This document shows positions 8,597-20,129 of a stretch of DNA of 64,000 nucleotides, piece by piece. The position numbers and the translations under genes are program-made. Numbering within the stretch: the stretch's first letter is position 1; each line of letters begins with the position of its first letter. The notes beneath the pieces are model-generated. The model saw only the letters and a list, made by a program, of their open reading frames with translations, was not told where the DNA came from and made no database searches. Where the stretch lies: NCBI RefSeq assembly GCF_018279165.1, contig NZ_CP047290.1, positions 56,001 to 120,000 on the forward strand, given 5' to 3'. Source of the DNA: Falsirhodobacter algicola (GTDB lineage Bacteria; Pseudomonadota; Alphaproteobacteria; Rhodobacterales; Rhodobacteraceae).

Positions 8597-10966
8597 GACG
8601 ATGCCGCGCCACCGCCGCCAGCACCCGTTCCGGCGTCGCGGGCGCATCCAGTTCGGGATAGCGCGTGCCGCAGGCCGCCACCGCATCCGACAGCGCCATG
8701 AACGCCGAAATGCCCAGCATGAAGGGCGGCTCGCCCACGGCCTTCGACCGGCCCACCGTATCCTCGGGGTTGGGGCGGTTCCACAGCGCCACGCGGAAAT
8801 CGCGCGGCCGGTCCGAACAGGCCGGGATCTTGTAGGTGGAGGGGGCATGCGTGCGCAGCCGCCCCGCCTTGTCCCAGACCAGTTCCTCCGTGGTCAGCCA
8901 GCCCGCGCCCTGCACATAACCGCCCTCGATCTGGCCGATATCCAGCGCCGGGTTCAGCGAGGTGCCGGTGTCGTGCAGGATGTCCGTGCGCAGGATGCGG
9001 TTCTCGCCGGTCAGGGTGTCGATCACCACCTCCGTCACCGCCGCGCCATAGGCGAAATAGAGGAAGGGCCGCCCCTGCCCCCGCAGCCGATCCCACGAGA
9101 TCTTGGGCGTGCTGTAGAACCCCGTCGCCGACAGCGACACCCGCGCCTGATAGGCAAGGGCGGCGGCCTCGGCAAAGCTCAGATTCTCGGCCCCGGCGCG
9201 CACCCGGCCCCCGGCGAACACCGCCTCCGCCCCGCCCGCACGGGCCGAGATGACGGCCCCGATCCGGGCGCGCAGCGTCTCGCAGGCGGCCTTCACCGCC
9301 ATCCCGTTCAGGTCCGATCCCGACGACGCCGCCGTGGCCGAGGTGTTGGGCACCTTGCCCGTATCGGTCGCGGTGATCTTCACCTGCAGGATGTCGATGG
9401 CAAAAACCTCCGCCGCCACCTGCGCGACCTTCTGGAACAGGCCCTGCCCCATCTCGGTCCCGCCATGGTTCAGATGGACCGAGCCGTCCTGATACACATG
9501 CACCAGCGCCCCGGCCTGATTGAGCCATGTGAGCGTGAAGGAGATCCCGAATTTCACCGGCGTCAGCGCGATGCCGCGCTTCAGGATCGGGCTGTCGCGG
9601 TTCCATGCGGCAATGGCGGCCCGCCGCGCGGCGTAATCGGCGCTCTGCTCCAGCGCGGCCACCAGCTCATGGCCGACGAAATCCTCCACCGGCATGTGGT
9701 AGGGCGTGGTCTGCGCGTCGCCCGCGGGCGGGCGGGGGGCGGGATGCTCCACCCCTTCGGCCCCGCGCGAGGTGAGGTCTGCCCCCACCGCCCCCTCGGC
9801 CGCGCCGGCCTGCGGGGGGGGCGGCGGCGCATGGCCCGCCGCGCGGTAGAAGTTGGCCCGCCGCACCTCCAAGGGATCGCGGCCAAGGGCATGGGCGATG
9901 TGATCCATCACCCGCTCGATCCCGATCATGCCCTGCGGACCGCCGAAGCCGCGATAGGCGGTGGCCGATTGCGTATGCGTCCGCAGCCGGTGGCTCTCGA
10001 TCCGCACCGCAGGCAGCCAATAGGCATTATCGGCATGCAGCATCGCCCGGTCCGCCACCGGCAGCGACAGATCCTGCGCCCATCCGCAGCGGAACAGGTG
10101 CCGCATGTCCAGCCCGAGGATGCGGCCCGCGTCGTCGTATCCGACGCGGTACTCGATCCGCAGATCGTGCCGCTTGCCGGTGATCGTCATGTCGTCGTCG
10201 CGGTCATAGCGCATCTTGCAGGCGCGCCCCGTGGCCCGCGCCGCCAGCGCCGCCGCGATGGCCAGCGCGTTGCCCTGACTTTCCTTGCCGCCGAAACCGC
10301 CGCCCATGCGCCGCACCTCCACGCGCACGGCATGCATCGGCACGCCAAGGGCATGGGCGACCTTGTGCTGCACCTCGGTCGGGTGCTGGGTGGAACTGTG
10401 GATCACCATGTCCCCCCCTTCCTGCGGCAGCGCCAGCGCCACCTGCCCCTCGAGGTAGAAATGCTCCTGCCCACCGACCTCCATCCGCCCATCGAGCCGG
10501 TGCGGCGCCGCCTCCAGCGCCGCCATCTCGCCGCGCTGCCAGATGACCGGACCCGCCTCGAACCGGCTGCCTGCCGCCAGCGCCTCGTCCACGGTCAGGA
10601 TCGCCGGGCGTTCGCGATATTCGATGCGCCCAAGGCGCGCGGCGCGGCGCGCGGCCAGATGGCTTTCGGCCACCACGAGGAACAGCGGCTGGCCGACGTA
10701 ATGCACCTGCCCCATCGCCAAGAGCGGCTCGTCATGCACCGAAGGGGAGCAGTCGGGCATCGGATCGAAGCCCTCCAGCACCGCCACCACGCCGGGCGCG
10801 GCGCGCACCGCCGACAGGTCCATCGCGGTGATGTCGCCATGGGCCAGCGTGGACAGTCCGAAGGCCAGATGCAGCGTGTCCTGCGGCACCGGAATATCGT
10901 CCACATACCGCGCCTGCCCCGTCACATGCAGCGGCGCGGCGTCGTGGGGAAGCGGCTTGCCCCGGC

Positions 10967-10970
<4 letters not shown>
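8589..10970 (-). CDS. xdhB: Xanthine dehydrogenase molybdenum-binding subunit XdhB
   Basis: Large catalytic subunit of 793 aa that oxidises hypoxanthine and xanthine to urate. Visible motifs are [10 protein letters not shown] at the start, [10 protein letters not shown] (Mo-pterin contact), [12 protein letters not shown], and the C-terminal [17 protein letters not shown] containing the catalytic Glu of the GEPP loop. The start at 10970 overlaps the xdhA stop by 4 bases. The organisation xdhA-xdhB-xdhC matches the Rhodobacter capsulatus operon. A low-complexity Pro/Ala stretch near residues 370-400 (around [10 protein letters not shown]) is atypical and probably a surface loop. Confidence 0.95.
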
Positions 10971-12310
<1,340 letters not shown>

Positions 12311-12342
12311 GATCGTAACCTGCCGCGGTCTCTGCGTTGCTT

Positions 12343-12369
12343 GGGACCGATCGTCCGGCGCGCGGTCCC
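12343..12369 (-). promoter_or_regulatory. Inverted repeat in the xdh upstream region
   Basis: GGGACCG (12343-12349) and CGGTCCC (12363-12369) form 7-bp arms around 13 bases, within the 145-base gap upstream of xdhA. It is a candidate operator or a hairpin after bisC; no regulator gene is adjacent. Confidence 0.3.
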
Positions 12370-12455
12370 TGCCCGATGCGGCGTAAGGCGGGGCCGGCGC
12401 GGGAACGCGCCACGCACGCCCCGGAACGCATCCGTTCCACGAACCTGCGCGCCTG

Positions 12456-14813
12456 TCAAATCCGATCGCGCGGATCGCCGCCCCGCGGCACGAAAGGCGG
12501 CGGCTCGAAGGCGCGGACGGGGGGCAGCGGGCCGTCATGGCGCGTCACCTCCACAAGGCAGGAATGGGCCGACGGCCCCTGCGCCAGCCGCGAGGTGCCC
12601 CGATCCGCCGTCAGAACGTTGGGGTTTCCGTGCCGCTCCAGCGGGCGGTCCGCGCCGCCCTCGGACGGGTCGAACCACGCGCCCGTCGGAAGCTGCACCA
12701 CCCCCGGCATCAGCCCTTCGTCCAGCGCCACCGCCGCAAGGCAGGCCCCCCGGTCGTTCCACACCCGCGCCACATCCCCCTCGGCCAATCCGCGCTGCGC
12801 GGCATCGGCCGGGGTCATGCGCATCACCTCGCGCCCGCGCCGCTTGCCCCCGCGCGAGGGGCCGACATGATCGTACTGGCTGTGCAGCCGCGTGCGCGGC
12901 TGGTTCGACACCAGATGCAGCGGAAAGCGCGCCGCCAGATCCGCGCCCAGCCATTCGCGCGGCGGCAGCCATGTGGGATGGGGCGGGCAATCGTCATAGC
13001 CAAAGCCCGCGATCACCTCCGAATGCAGCTCGATCCGGCCCGACGGGGTGCGCAGCCGCGCCCCCTCGGGATCGGCGCGGAACGCCTGCAACAGATCGCG
13101 CTCATGCTCCCGCTCCGGCGGATCGAGGATGACCAGCCCCTGTTCCCAGAAGGCATCGAAATCGGGAAGCTCGATCCCCGCCGCCGCCGCCCGCTGCCGC
13201 CCCGTGCCATAGAGATGGCGCAGCCAGCCTTCGGTGTCGCGCCCGTCGGTGAACACCGCGCCCGCGCCGAGCCGGGCCGCCAGCGCCGCAAAGACGGCAT
13301 GATCGTCCCGCGCCCCGAAGGCCGGTTCCGCCACCTTGTGCGAGGCGGCGAGGAAATGATCGGCCGGCGAGACCGCGATGTCGTTCCGCTCCAGCGGGGT
13401 GGTGACGGGCAGGACGATATCGGCATGGCGCACCAAGGGGTTCCACCAGCTGTCCTGCACGATCACCGCCTCCGGGCGCTGCCACGCGGCGCGCAGACGG
13501 TTCAGGTCCTGATGGTGGTGGAACGGATTGCCCCCGGCCCAGTAGATCAGCCGCAGATCGGGATAGGTCCGGCGCTCGCCGTTGAAGTCGTAGCCTTCGC
13601 CCGGATGCAGCAGCGCATCCGCGATCCGCGCCACCGGGATCGTCTCCGTCACGGGGTTGTGCAGTTGCGGCAGGGGCGGAAAGGCGAAGGGCAGCGCCTG
13701 ATTGCCCACCCCGTTGGCCGAGGCATAGCCGAACCCGAAACCGCCCCCCGGCAGACCGATCTGCCCCAGCATCGCCGCCAGCGCCACGGCCATCCAGCAG
13801 GGCTGCTCGCCGCCTTCGGCGCGTTGCAGCGCCCATGCCACCATGAGGAAGCTGCGGCTTTGCGCCAGCGCGGCGGCCAGGGCGCGGATGGTCTGCGCCG
13901 GCACGCCGGTGATCGCCGCCGCCCAATCGGCGCTCTTGGCGGTGCCGTCCGATTGGCCGGTGACATAGGCCTCCAGCACGGGCCAGCCATGGGTGTGCCG
14001 GTCCAGAAACGCCCGGTCCGCCCGCCCCGTCGCCAGCACTTCATGCGCAAGGCCCAGCATCAGCGCGGTGTCGGTGTTGGGGCGGATCGGGATCCACTCC
14101 ACCCCCGCGCCCGCCGTATCGTCCCGGATCGGAGAGACGGAGATCAGCCGCGCCCCCCGCGCCCGCAGCCGGTCGAGGTTGCGCCCGAGGATGTGCCGCC
14201 CGATCCCCCCCGAGGAGACCTGCGCGTTCTTCCACGGCGCGCCGCCGAACATCACCAGCACCTCCGTCTCCTCGGCGATGCGGCGCCATGGGGTGTGGCC
14301 GGTCACGACGCCCTTCGTGTCGCCGGTGACATGCGGCAGGATCGTGTCGGCGGCGGCAAAGCTGTAATTCTGCACCGAGCGCGTGCAGCCCCCCACCGCA
14401 TTCAAGAAGCGGTGCACCTGGCTCAGCGCATGGTGAAACCGCCCCGCCGAGGCCCAGCCATAGGAGCCGCCATAGATCGCCCGGTTGCCGTGATCGCGGC
14501 GCACGCGGGCGATCTCGGCGGCGGCGAGGTCCAGCGCCTCGTCCCAGCCCACCTCCACGAACGGCTCGTGCCCCCGGCCCGCGCCGGTCGTGCGGACCTG
14601 CCCCGCCTCGCGCGCCGCTAGGAACGAGGCGCGGATGGCCGGGCGGCGGATGCGGGCCGGGGCCTCCAGCGCCTCGATCATGCCGCCCGCAAGGATCGAC
14701 GGATCGGGATCTTCGGCCACGGGATGCAGCGCCTCGGGCCGCCCGCCTGCCATCGCCACGCGGTAGGTGCCCCAATGGGTCGCAAGAACGGGTCGGGCGG
14801 GTGTGCGGAGCAT
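12456..14813 (-). CDS. bisC: Molybdopterin oxidoreductase, BisC/DMSO reductase family
   Basis: Bis-MGD molybdoenzyme of 785 aa that probably reduces biotin sulfoxide, methionine sulfoxide or a related S/N-oxide. The active-site serine should be the one in [14 protein letters not shown]. Other family motifs are [20 protein letters not shown], and the C-terminal [18 protein letters not shown] (pterin contact). There is no twin-arginine leader and no N-terminal iron-sulfur cysteines, which favours cytoplasmic BisC over periplasmic DmsA/TorA. The start at 14813 follows GAGGGA; an ATG 7 codons upstream (14834) lacks a good site. Confidence 0.85.
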   Translation of the reverse strand: MLRTPARPVLATHWGTYRVAMAGGRPEALHPVAEDPDPSILAGGMIEALEAPARIRRPAIRASFLAAREAGQVRTTGAGRGHEPFVEVGWDEALDLAAAEIARVRRDHGNRAIYGGSYGWASAGRFHHALSQVHRFLNAVGGCTRSVQNYSFAAADTILPHVTGDTKGVVTGHTPWRRIAEETEVLVMFGGAPWKNAQVSSGGIGRHILGRNLDRLRARGARLISVSPIRDDTAGAGVEWIPIRPNTDTALMLGLAHEVLATGRADRAFLDRHTHGWPVLEAYVTGQSDGTAKSADWAAAITGVPAQTIRALAAALAQSRSFLMVAWALQRAEGGEQPCWMAVALAAMLGQIGLPGGGFGFGYASANGVGNQALPFAFPPLPQLHNPVTETIPVARIADALLHPGEGYDFNGERRTYPDLRLIYWAGGNPFHHHQDLNRLRAAWQRPEAVIVQDSWWNPLVRHADIVLPVTTPLERNDIAVSPADHFLAASHKVAEPAFGARDDHAVFAALAARLGAGAVFTDGRDTEGWLRHLYGTGRQRAAAAGIELPDFDAFWEQGLVILDPPEREHERDLLQAFRADPEGARLRTPSGRIELHSEVIAGFGYDDCPPHPTWLPPREWLGADLAARFPLHLVSNQPRTRLHSQYDHVGPSRGGKRRGREVMRMTPADAAQRGLAEGDVARVWNDRGACLAAVALDEGLMPGVVQLPTGAWFDPSEGGADRPLERHGNPNVLTADRGTSRLAQGPSAHSCLVEVTRHDGPLPPVRAFEPPPFVPRGGDPRDRI

Positions 14814-14892
14814 CGGGGTCCCTCGGGGTGACATCGCCACCGTTGTTCCGCGCCGCCGCGCCGACTTCAAGCCCCCGCCCTGCGCGTCGTGC

Positions 14893-14898
14893 TTGACA
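14893..14898 (+). promoter_or_regulatory. Candidate -35 element for the symporter gene
   Basis: A perfect TTGACA lies 61 bases before the symporter start in the gap divergent from bisC. The -10 is poor (CCCGAT at 17 bases, or GATACG slightly further), so only the -35 half is convincing. Confidence 0.35.
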
Positions 14899-14958
14899 TC
14901 CCCCCCGGCCCGGCTCCCGATACGGGCACAAAACGAACACCATCAGGGGACAAGAGAC

Positions 14959-16422
14959 ATGGATGGATTGGGGGCTTTTCTGGAAACGGCAGGCGGCATC
15001 GTCTGGGGGCCGTTCCTGCTGATCCCGCTGCTTCTGGGCACGGGCATCTATCTGACGATCCGGCTGGGGGGCATCCAGTTCCTCCGGCTGGGCGCGGCGC
15101 TGCGGCTCGGGCTGATCCGGCGCAAGGATGACGGGGCCGAAGGCGACATCTCGCAGTTTCAGGCGCTGACCACGGCGATGGCCGCCACGGTCGGCACCGG
15201 CAACATCGTCGGCGTGGCCACCGCCATCGGGATCGGGGGGCCGGGCGCGCTCTTTTGGATGTGGGTCACGGCGCTTCTGGGCATGGCCTCGAAATATTCC
15301 GAGGCCTTCCTCGGCGTGCGCTTCCGCACCACCGACGCCGCGGGCGAAAAATCGGGCGGGCCGCAATACTACCTCGAACGCGGGATTCCGGGGCCCTTCG
15401 GCAAGCTTCTGGCGCTCTCCTTCTCCATCTTCGCGGTCTGCGCCTGCTTCGGCATCGGCAACATGACGCAGGGCAACTCCATCGCCTCCAACGTCGAACG
15501 CAGCTTCGGCATCCCGACATGGGCCACGGGGCTGATCCTCGCCACGCTGACGCTGGCGGTGCTGGTCGGCGGCATCAAGGCGATCGGGCGCGTCACGGCC
15601 GGCCTCGTGCCGCTGATGATCCTCTTCTATGTGCTGGGCGCGCTGTTCATCCTCGGCGTCAACATCGCGGCGGTGCCGGCGGCGCTCGGCGCGGTCTTCT
15701 CCTCGGCCTTCACCGGCAGTTCGGCGGCGGGCGGCTTCGTCGGCTCCACCATCATGATCGCGGTGCAGTTCGGCGTGGCGCGGGGCATCTTCTCCAATGA
15801 ATCGGGCATGGGCTCGGCCGCCATCGCCGCCGCCTCCGCCCGCACCAGCCATCCGGTGCGCCAAGGCCTCGTGTCCATGACGCAGACCTTCATCGACACG
15901 ATCATCGTCGTCACCTGCACCGGCCTCGTGCTCATCACCACCGGCGTATGGACCGAAACCGACCCCGCCACCGGCGAACAGATCTCCGCCGCGCTGATGA
16001 CGGGCGAGGCCTTCACCCACGGGCTGCCGGGCGAATGGGGCCACTGGATCGTCACGATCGGCCTCGTGCTCTTCGCCTATTCCACCATCCTCGGCTGGGC
16101 CTATTACGGCGAGCGCAACATCGAACGGCTGATCGGGCGCAGCGGCGTGATGCCCTTCCGGGTGCTCTTCTCGCTCGTGGTGTTCGTCGGCTGCACGATG
16201 CAACTCACGCTCGTGTGGAACTTCTCGGACGTGATGAACGGGCTGATGGCGATCCCGAACCTGATCGGGCTGCTGATCCTGTCGGGCCTCATCGCGCGCG
16301 AAACGCGCCACTACCTCGCCCACGATCCCAAGCTGGAGGCCGACAGCGCGCGCGTCGCCTCCTTCATGCAGGGCACGCCCGGCTGGGAGGAATGGGTCGC
16401 CTCGGAGCGTTCGGGGCACTGA
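14959..16422 (+). CDS. Sodium:alanine/glycine symporter (AGCS family)
   Basis: Inner-membrane amino acid/Na+ (or H+) symporter of 487 aa with about 11 hydrophobic segments. AGCS signatures are visible: ATVGTGNIVGVATAIGIGGPGALFWMW split around residues 70-95, GGPQYYLERGIPG, and FSNESGMGSAAIAAA. ATG 14959 is preceded by AGGGGA at a spacing of 8. It is divergent from bisC and stands alone. A GC-rich stem-loop follows the stop codon. Confidence 0.93.
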   Translation: MDGLGAFLETAGGIVWGPFLLIPLLLGTGIYLTIRLGGIQFLRLGAALRLGLIRRKDDGAEGDISQFQALTTAMAATVGTGNIVGVATAIGIGGPGALFWMWVTALLGMASKYSEAFLGVRFRTTDAAGEKSGGPQYYLERGIPGPFGKLLALSFSIFAVCACFGIGNMTQGNSIASNVERSFGIPTWATGLILATLTLAVLVGGIKAIGRVTAGLVPLMILFYVLGALFILGVNIAAVPAALGAVFSSAFTGSSAAGGFVGSTIMIAVQFGVARGIFSNESGMGSAAIAAASARTSHPVRQGLVSMTQTFIDTIIVVTCTGLVLITTGVWTETDPATGEQISAALMTGEAFTHGLPGEWGHWIVTIGLVLFAYSTILGWAYYGERNIERLIGRSGVMPFRVLFSLVVFVGCTMQLTLVWNFSDVMNGLMAIPNLIGLLILSGLIARETRHYLAHDPKLEADSARVASFMQGTPGWEEWVASERSGH

Positions 16423-16430
16423 CGATCGCA

Positions 16431-16453
16431 CCGGCCGGGACCATCCCGGCCGG
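16431..16453 (+). terminator. Stem-loop after the alanine symporter
   Basis: A 10-bp perfect stem CCGGCCGGGA / TCCCGGCCGG with a CCA loop starts 9 bases after the stop. No T-run follows, so termination is probable but not certain. Confidence 0.55.
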
Positions 16454-16461
16454 ACACCCGC

Positions 16462-16489
16462 TTGACTTTTGAGAATGAGTTGCATTTCC
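16462..16489 (+). promoter_or_regulatory. sit promoter with Fur/Mur-like box
   Basis: A -35-like TTGACT at 16462-16467 runs into GAGAATGAGTTGCATTTCC (16471-16489), which matches the 19-base E. coli Fur consensus at 12 positions by eye. It lies 30 bases before sitA, as expected for metal-dependent repression by Fur or Mur. The regulator itself is not in the window. Confidence 0.55.
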
Positions 16490-16518
16490 ATGAGAGCGAC
16501 GCACTCACGGAGGATGCC

Positions 16519-17424
16519 ATGCCGACACGACTGCCGCTCTCTCTCGGAACCTTCATCGCGGGCCTGCTGCTGGCCTCTTCGGCCATGGCCGCAGAGGGCC
16601 GCCTGAAGGTCGTCACCACCTTCACCGTTCTGGCCGACATGACGCGCCATGTGGCCGGCGACGACGCCGATGTCGTCTCCATCACCAAGCCGGGGGCCGA
16701 GATCCACGGCTACGAGCCCACCCCGCAGGACATCGTCGGCGCGCAGGATGCCGATCTGATCCTGTGGAACGGGCTGAACCTCGAACGCTGGTTCGAACAG
16801 TTCTTCCAGAACCTGCACGACGTGCCTTCGGTCACCCTGTCCGAAGGGGTCGATCCCATCTCCATCTCGGGCGGCGATTACGACGGCAAGCCCAACCCCC
16901 ATGCGTGGATGAGCCCCGAAAACGCGCAGATCTACGTCACCAACATCGAAAAGGCCCTGTCCGAGTACGATCCGGCCCATGCCGCCGATTATGCCGCCAA
17001 TGCCGAAGCCTACCGCCAGCAGTTGCGCGCCACCCTCGATCCGCTGCGCGCCGAAATCGCCGCCGTGCCCAAAAATCGCCGCTGGCTCGTGACCTGCGAA
17101 GGCGCGTTCAGCTACCTTGCGCGCGATCTCGGCCTGAAGGAGCTCTATCTCTGGCCGATCAACTCCGATCAGATGGGCACGCCGCAGCAGGTGCGCCATG
17201 TCGTCGATCAGGTCCGCGCGAACGCCATTCCCGCCGTCTTCTGCGAAAGCACCGTGAACACGGCCCCCGCACGCCAGATCGCCCGGGAAACCGGCGCGCA
17301 GTACGGCGGCGTGCTCTATGTCGACAGCCTGTCGGAACCGGACGGCCCGGTGCCGAGCTATCTCGATCTTCTGCGCGTCACCACCAAGACCGTCGCCGAC
17401 GGGCTTGCCGCGACGAACGACTGA
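16519..17424 (+). CDS. sitA: Mn/Fe ABC transporter substrate-binding protein SitA
   Basis: Periplasmic cluster A-I metal-binding protein of 301 aa. A signal peptide ends after LLASSAMA. Metal-ligand motifs of the MntC/SitA group are [11 protein letters not shown] (His), [12 protein letters not shown] (His), [13 protein letters not shown] (Glu) and [16 protein letters not shown] (Asp). ATG 16519 is chosen for the GGAGG ending 5 bases before it; the longer in-frame start at 16462 would place the signal peptide internally. It is the first gene of sitABCD. Confidence 0.93.
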   Translation: MPTRLPLSLGTFIAGLLLASSAMAAEGRLKVVTTFTVLADMTRHVAGDDADVVSITKPGAEIHGYEPTPQDIVGAQDADLILWNGLNLERWFEQFFQNLHDVPSVTLSEGVDPISISGGDYDGKPNPHAWMSPENAQIYVTNIEKALSEYDPAHAADYAANAEAYRQQLRATLDPLRAEIAAVPKNRRWLVTCEGAFSYLARDLGLKELYLWPINSDQMGTPQQVRHVVDQVRANAIPAVFCESTVNTAPARQIARETGAQYGGVLYVDSLSEPDGPVPSYLDLLRVTTKTVADGLAATND

Positions 17425-17453
17425 TCCACCTATACGCCACCCCCCACAGGACC

Positions 17454-18329
17454 ATGATGCAGACAGATACCTCCCCGGACGACATCGGCATCCTCGCGCG
17501 CGATGTGACCGTCACCTACCGGAACGGGCACACCGCCCTGCGCGACGCCTCCTTCCAGATCCCGCGGGGCACCGTCACCGCGCTGGTGGGGGTGAACGGC
17601 GCGGGCAAATCCACGCTCTTCAAGGCGGTGATGGGCTTCGTTCCCGTCGCGCGCGGCGAGATCCGCCTTCTGGGCCTCACCGTCCGCGAGGCGCTGCGCC
17701 GCAATCTCGTGGCCTATGTCCCCCAATCCGAAGAGGTGGACTGGTCCTTCCCCGTTCTGGTGGAGGATGTGGTGATGATGGGCCGCTTCGGCCATATGGG
17801 CCTGCTGCGCCGCCCCTCCGCCGCCGACCGCGCGGCGGTCGATACCGCCCTTGCCCGCGTGAACATGCAAGACTACCGCCACCGCCAGATCGGAGAGCTG
17901 TCGGGCGGGCAGAAGAAGCGCGTCTTTCTGGCCCGCGCCCTTGCGCAGGACGGCCGCGTGATCCTGCTGGACGAACCCTTCACCGGCGTCGACGTGAAGA
18001 CCGAGGAACAGATCGTCGCCCTCTTGGGCGAATTGCGCGCCGAGGGGCGGGTGATGCTCGTCTCCACCCACAACCTCGGATCGGTGCCCGAATTCTGCGA
18101 CCGGGTGGTGCTGGTGAAGGGCACCGTGCTCTGCCACGGGCCGACCGACACCACCTTCACCCGCGCCAATCTGGAAAAGGCCTTCGGCGGCGTTCTGCGC
18201 CACGTTACGCTCGGCGGCGATCTTTTGCATGACGATCACGACCCGCGGCAGGTCTCCATCCTCAGCGACGACGAACGCCCCTTCGTGCAATACGGCGAGC
18301 GTACCCACCGGCAGGAGCGGTCCGAATGA
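17454..18329 (+). CDS. sitB: Mn/Fe ABC transporter ATP-binding protein SitB
   Basis: ATPase of 291 aa. It has Walker [18 protein letters not shown]-loop [13 protein letters not shown] signature [15 protein letters not shown], Walker [13 protein letters not shown] and the H-loop STHNLG. Two adjacent ATGs (17454 and 17457) are equally possible starts. It lies 29 bases after sitA and ends overlapping sitC (ATGA). The C-terminal tail after residue 255 is hydrophilic and longer than usual. Confidence 0.94.
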   Translation: MMQTDTSPDDIGILARDVTVTYRNGHTALRDASFQIPRGTVTALVGVNGAGKSTLFKAVMGFVPVARGEIRLLGLTVREALRRNLVAYVPQSEEVDWSFPVLVEDVVMMGRFGHMGLLRRPSAADRAAVDTALARVNMQDYRHRQIGELSGGQKKRVFLARALAQDGRVILLDEPFTGVDVKTEEQIVALLGELRAEGRVMLVSTHNLGSVPEFCDRVVLVKGTVLCHGPTDTTFTRANLEKAFGGVLRHVTLGGDLLHDDHDPRQVSILSDDERPFVQYGERTHRQERSE

Positions 18330-19183
18330 TCCTGCTCGATCCTTTCCTCTACGGATACATGCTGAACGCGATGCTCGTCTCGGCGCTGGTCGGCGGGGTC
18401 TGCGCGTTCCTGTCGGCCTATCTGATGCTCAAGGGCTGGTCGCTGATCGGCGACGCGCTCAGCCATTCGGTCGTTCCGGGCGTGGCGGGGGCCTATCTTC
18501 TGGGCCTGCCCTTCGCGCTCGGCGCCTTTTTGTCGGGGGGGCTGGCGGCGGGGGCGATGCTGTTCCTGTCGGACCGTTCGGGCCTGAAGGTGGATGTGGT
18601 GATCGGGCTGATCTTCACCTCCTTCTTCGGGCTGGGGCTGTTCATGATCTCGCTCAACCCGATCGCGGTGTCGGTGCAGACCATCACCATGGGCAACATC
18701 CTCGCCATCACCCCCGAAGACACGCTGCAACTCGTGATCATCGGCGTCGTCTCGCTCTGCGTGCTGCTGCTGCGCTGGAAGGACCTGATGGTCGTGTTCT
18801 TCGACGAAAGCCATGCGCGGTCGGTCGGGCTGCGTCCGGGGCTGTTGAAGGGGGTGTTCTTCATGCTGCTGTCGGCCAGCGTGGTCGCCGCGATGCAGAC
18901 GGTGGGGGCCTTCCTCGTCGTGGCCATGGTGGTGACGCCGGGGGCGACGGCCTATCTGCTCTGCGACCGTTTCCCCCGGCTGATCGTGCTGTCGGTGGCG
19001 ATCGGCACGGCCACGAGCTTCGTCGGCGCCTATGTCAGCTTCTTTCTCAATGGCGCGCCGGGCGGCATCATCGTCTGCCTGCAGACGCTGATCTTCCTCG
19101 CGACCTTCACCTTCGCGCCCAAGCACGGGATGCTGGCCGCACGCCGCAAGGCCCGCGCCGCGCTGGAGGGAGAGGCATCATGA
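18326..19183 (+). CDS. sitC: Mn/Fe ABC transporter permease SitC
   Basis: ABC-3 family inner-membrane permease of 285 aa with eight to nine hydrophobic helices. Family motifs are [20 protein letters not shown] near the N-terminus and [20 protein letters not shown] in the middle. The start is set by an ATGA overlap with sitB, and the stop overlaps sitD in the same way. It pairs with SitD as a heterodimer over the SitB ATPase. Confidence 0.94.
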   Translation: MILLDPFLYGYMLNAMLVSALVGGVCAFLSAYLMLKGWSLIGDALSHSVVPGVAGAYLLGLPFALGAFLSGGLAAGAMLFLSDRSGLKVDVVIGLIFTSFFGLGLFMISLNPIAVSVQTITMGNILAITPEDTLQLVIIGVVSLCVLLLRWKDLMVVFFDESHARSVGLRPGLLKGVFFMLLSASVVAAMQTVGAFLVVAMVVTPGATAYLLCDRFPRLIVLSVAIGTATSFVGAYVSFFLNGAPGGIIVCLQTLIFLATFTFAPKHGMLAARRKARAALEGEAS

Positions 19184-20016
19184 CCGACACCCTTCTCTTG
19201 CCGTTCCAGTTCTCGTTCATGCAGAACGCCTTCTGGATCGCGATCATCGTGGCGGTGCCGACGGCGCTTTTGTCCTGCTTTCTGGTGCTGAAGGGCTGGG
19301 CGCTGATGGGCGATGCGGTCAGCCATGCCGTGCTGCCCGGCATCGTGCTGGCCTATATCTTCAACATCCCGCTGATCTTCGGCGCCTTCGCGGCGGGGAT
19401 GATCACCTCCACCGCCACGGGGTTCCTGTCCTCCAACAGCCGGGTGAAGCAGGACACCGTGATGGGCATCGTCTTTTCGGGGATGTTCGGCCTCGGGATC
19501 GTGCTCTACACCTCCATCACCTCGGACATGCATCTCGATCACATCCTCTTCGGCAACATGCTGGGGGTGGGTCCGCAGGATCTGTGGGTGGCGGGCGTCA
19601 TCTCGGCGGTGGTGGCGGCGGCGCTCCTGCTGAACTGGAAGGACCTGATGCTGCACGCCTTCGATCCGGCGCAGGCGCGGGCCTCGGGGCTGCGGGTGGG
19701 GATGCTGCATTACGGGCTGCTCACCGTCCTGTCGCTGACCATCGTGGCGACGCTGTCGGCCACGGGGCTGATCCTTGCGGTCGGGCTGATGATCGCGCCG
19801 GGGGCCATCGCCTTCCTGACCGTCCGCTCCTTCGGGCGGATGCTGATCGTGGCGGTCGCGGTCTGCATGGTGGCCACGCTGGGCGGGGTCTATGTCAGTT
19901 TCTGGATCGACAGCGCCCCCGCGCCGACGATCATCCTGATCCTGACCGCGATCTTCCTCATGGCCTTCGTGCGCAAACAGGTGGCTATGCGCCGCGCCTC
20001 GGCCCGCGCGGACTAG
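19180..20016 (+). CDS. sitD: Mn/Fe ABC transporter permease SitD
   Basis: Second ABC-3 permease, 278 aa, paralogous to SitC: LKGWALMGDAVSHAVLPGIV and TGLILAVGLMIAPGAIAFL match the corresponding SitC segments. The start at 19180 (ATGA overlap) has GGAGGGAGAGG upstream. It is the last gene of the operon; a long GC stem follows. The presence of two permeases separates the SitABCD/MntABCD type from ZnuABC. Confidence 0.94.
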   Translation: MTDTLLLPFQFSFMQNAFWIAIIVAVPTALLSCFLVLKGWALMGDAVSHAVLPGIVLAYIFNIPLIFGAFAAGMITSTATGFLSSNSRVKQDTVMGIVFSGMFGLGIVLYTSITSDMHLDHILFGNMLGVGPQDLWVAGVISAVVAAALLLNWKDLMLHAFDPAQARASGLRVGMLHYGLLTVLSLTIVATLSATGLILAVGLMIAPGAIAFLTVRSFGRMLIVAVAVCMVATLGGVYVSFWIDSAPAPTIILILTAIFLMAFVRKQVAMRRASARAD

Positions 20017-20036
20017 CGCCACCTTCGACCAAAGGC

Positions 20037-20069
20037 GGCGCGCCCCTGCCCGGATGGATGGGGCGCGCC
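20037..20069 (+). terminator. Stem-loop after sitABCD
   Basis: A 10-bp perfect stem GGCGCGCCCC / GGGGCGCGCC with a 13-base loop lies 20 bases after the sitD stop. There is no T-run, so it may terminate or only stabilise the 3' end. Confidence 0.5.
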
Positions 20070-20129
20070 CGCTGGACAGCCGCGCCCCCGGCCTGCGATG
20101 GTGCGCGCGTGGCAACAGCGGAATGGACC

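Noticed and set aside
14041..17199. A 1052-codon open frame on the minus strand
   Set aside because: It crosses bisC in another frame and is antisense to the alanine symporter and sitA; no domain is present.
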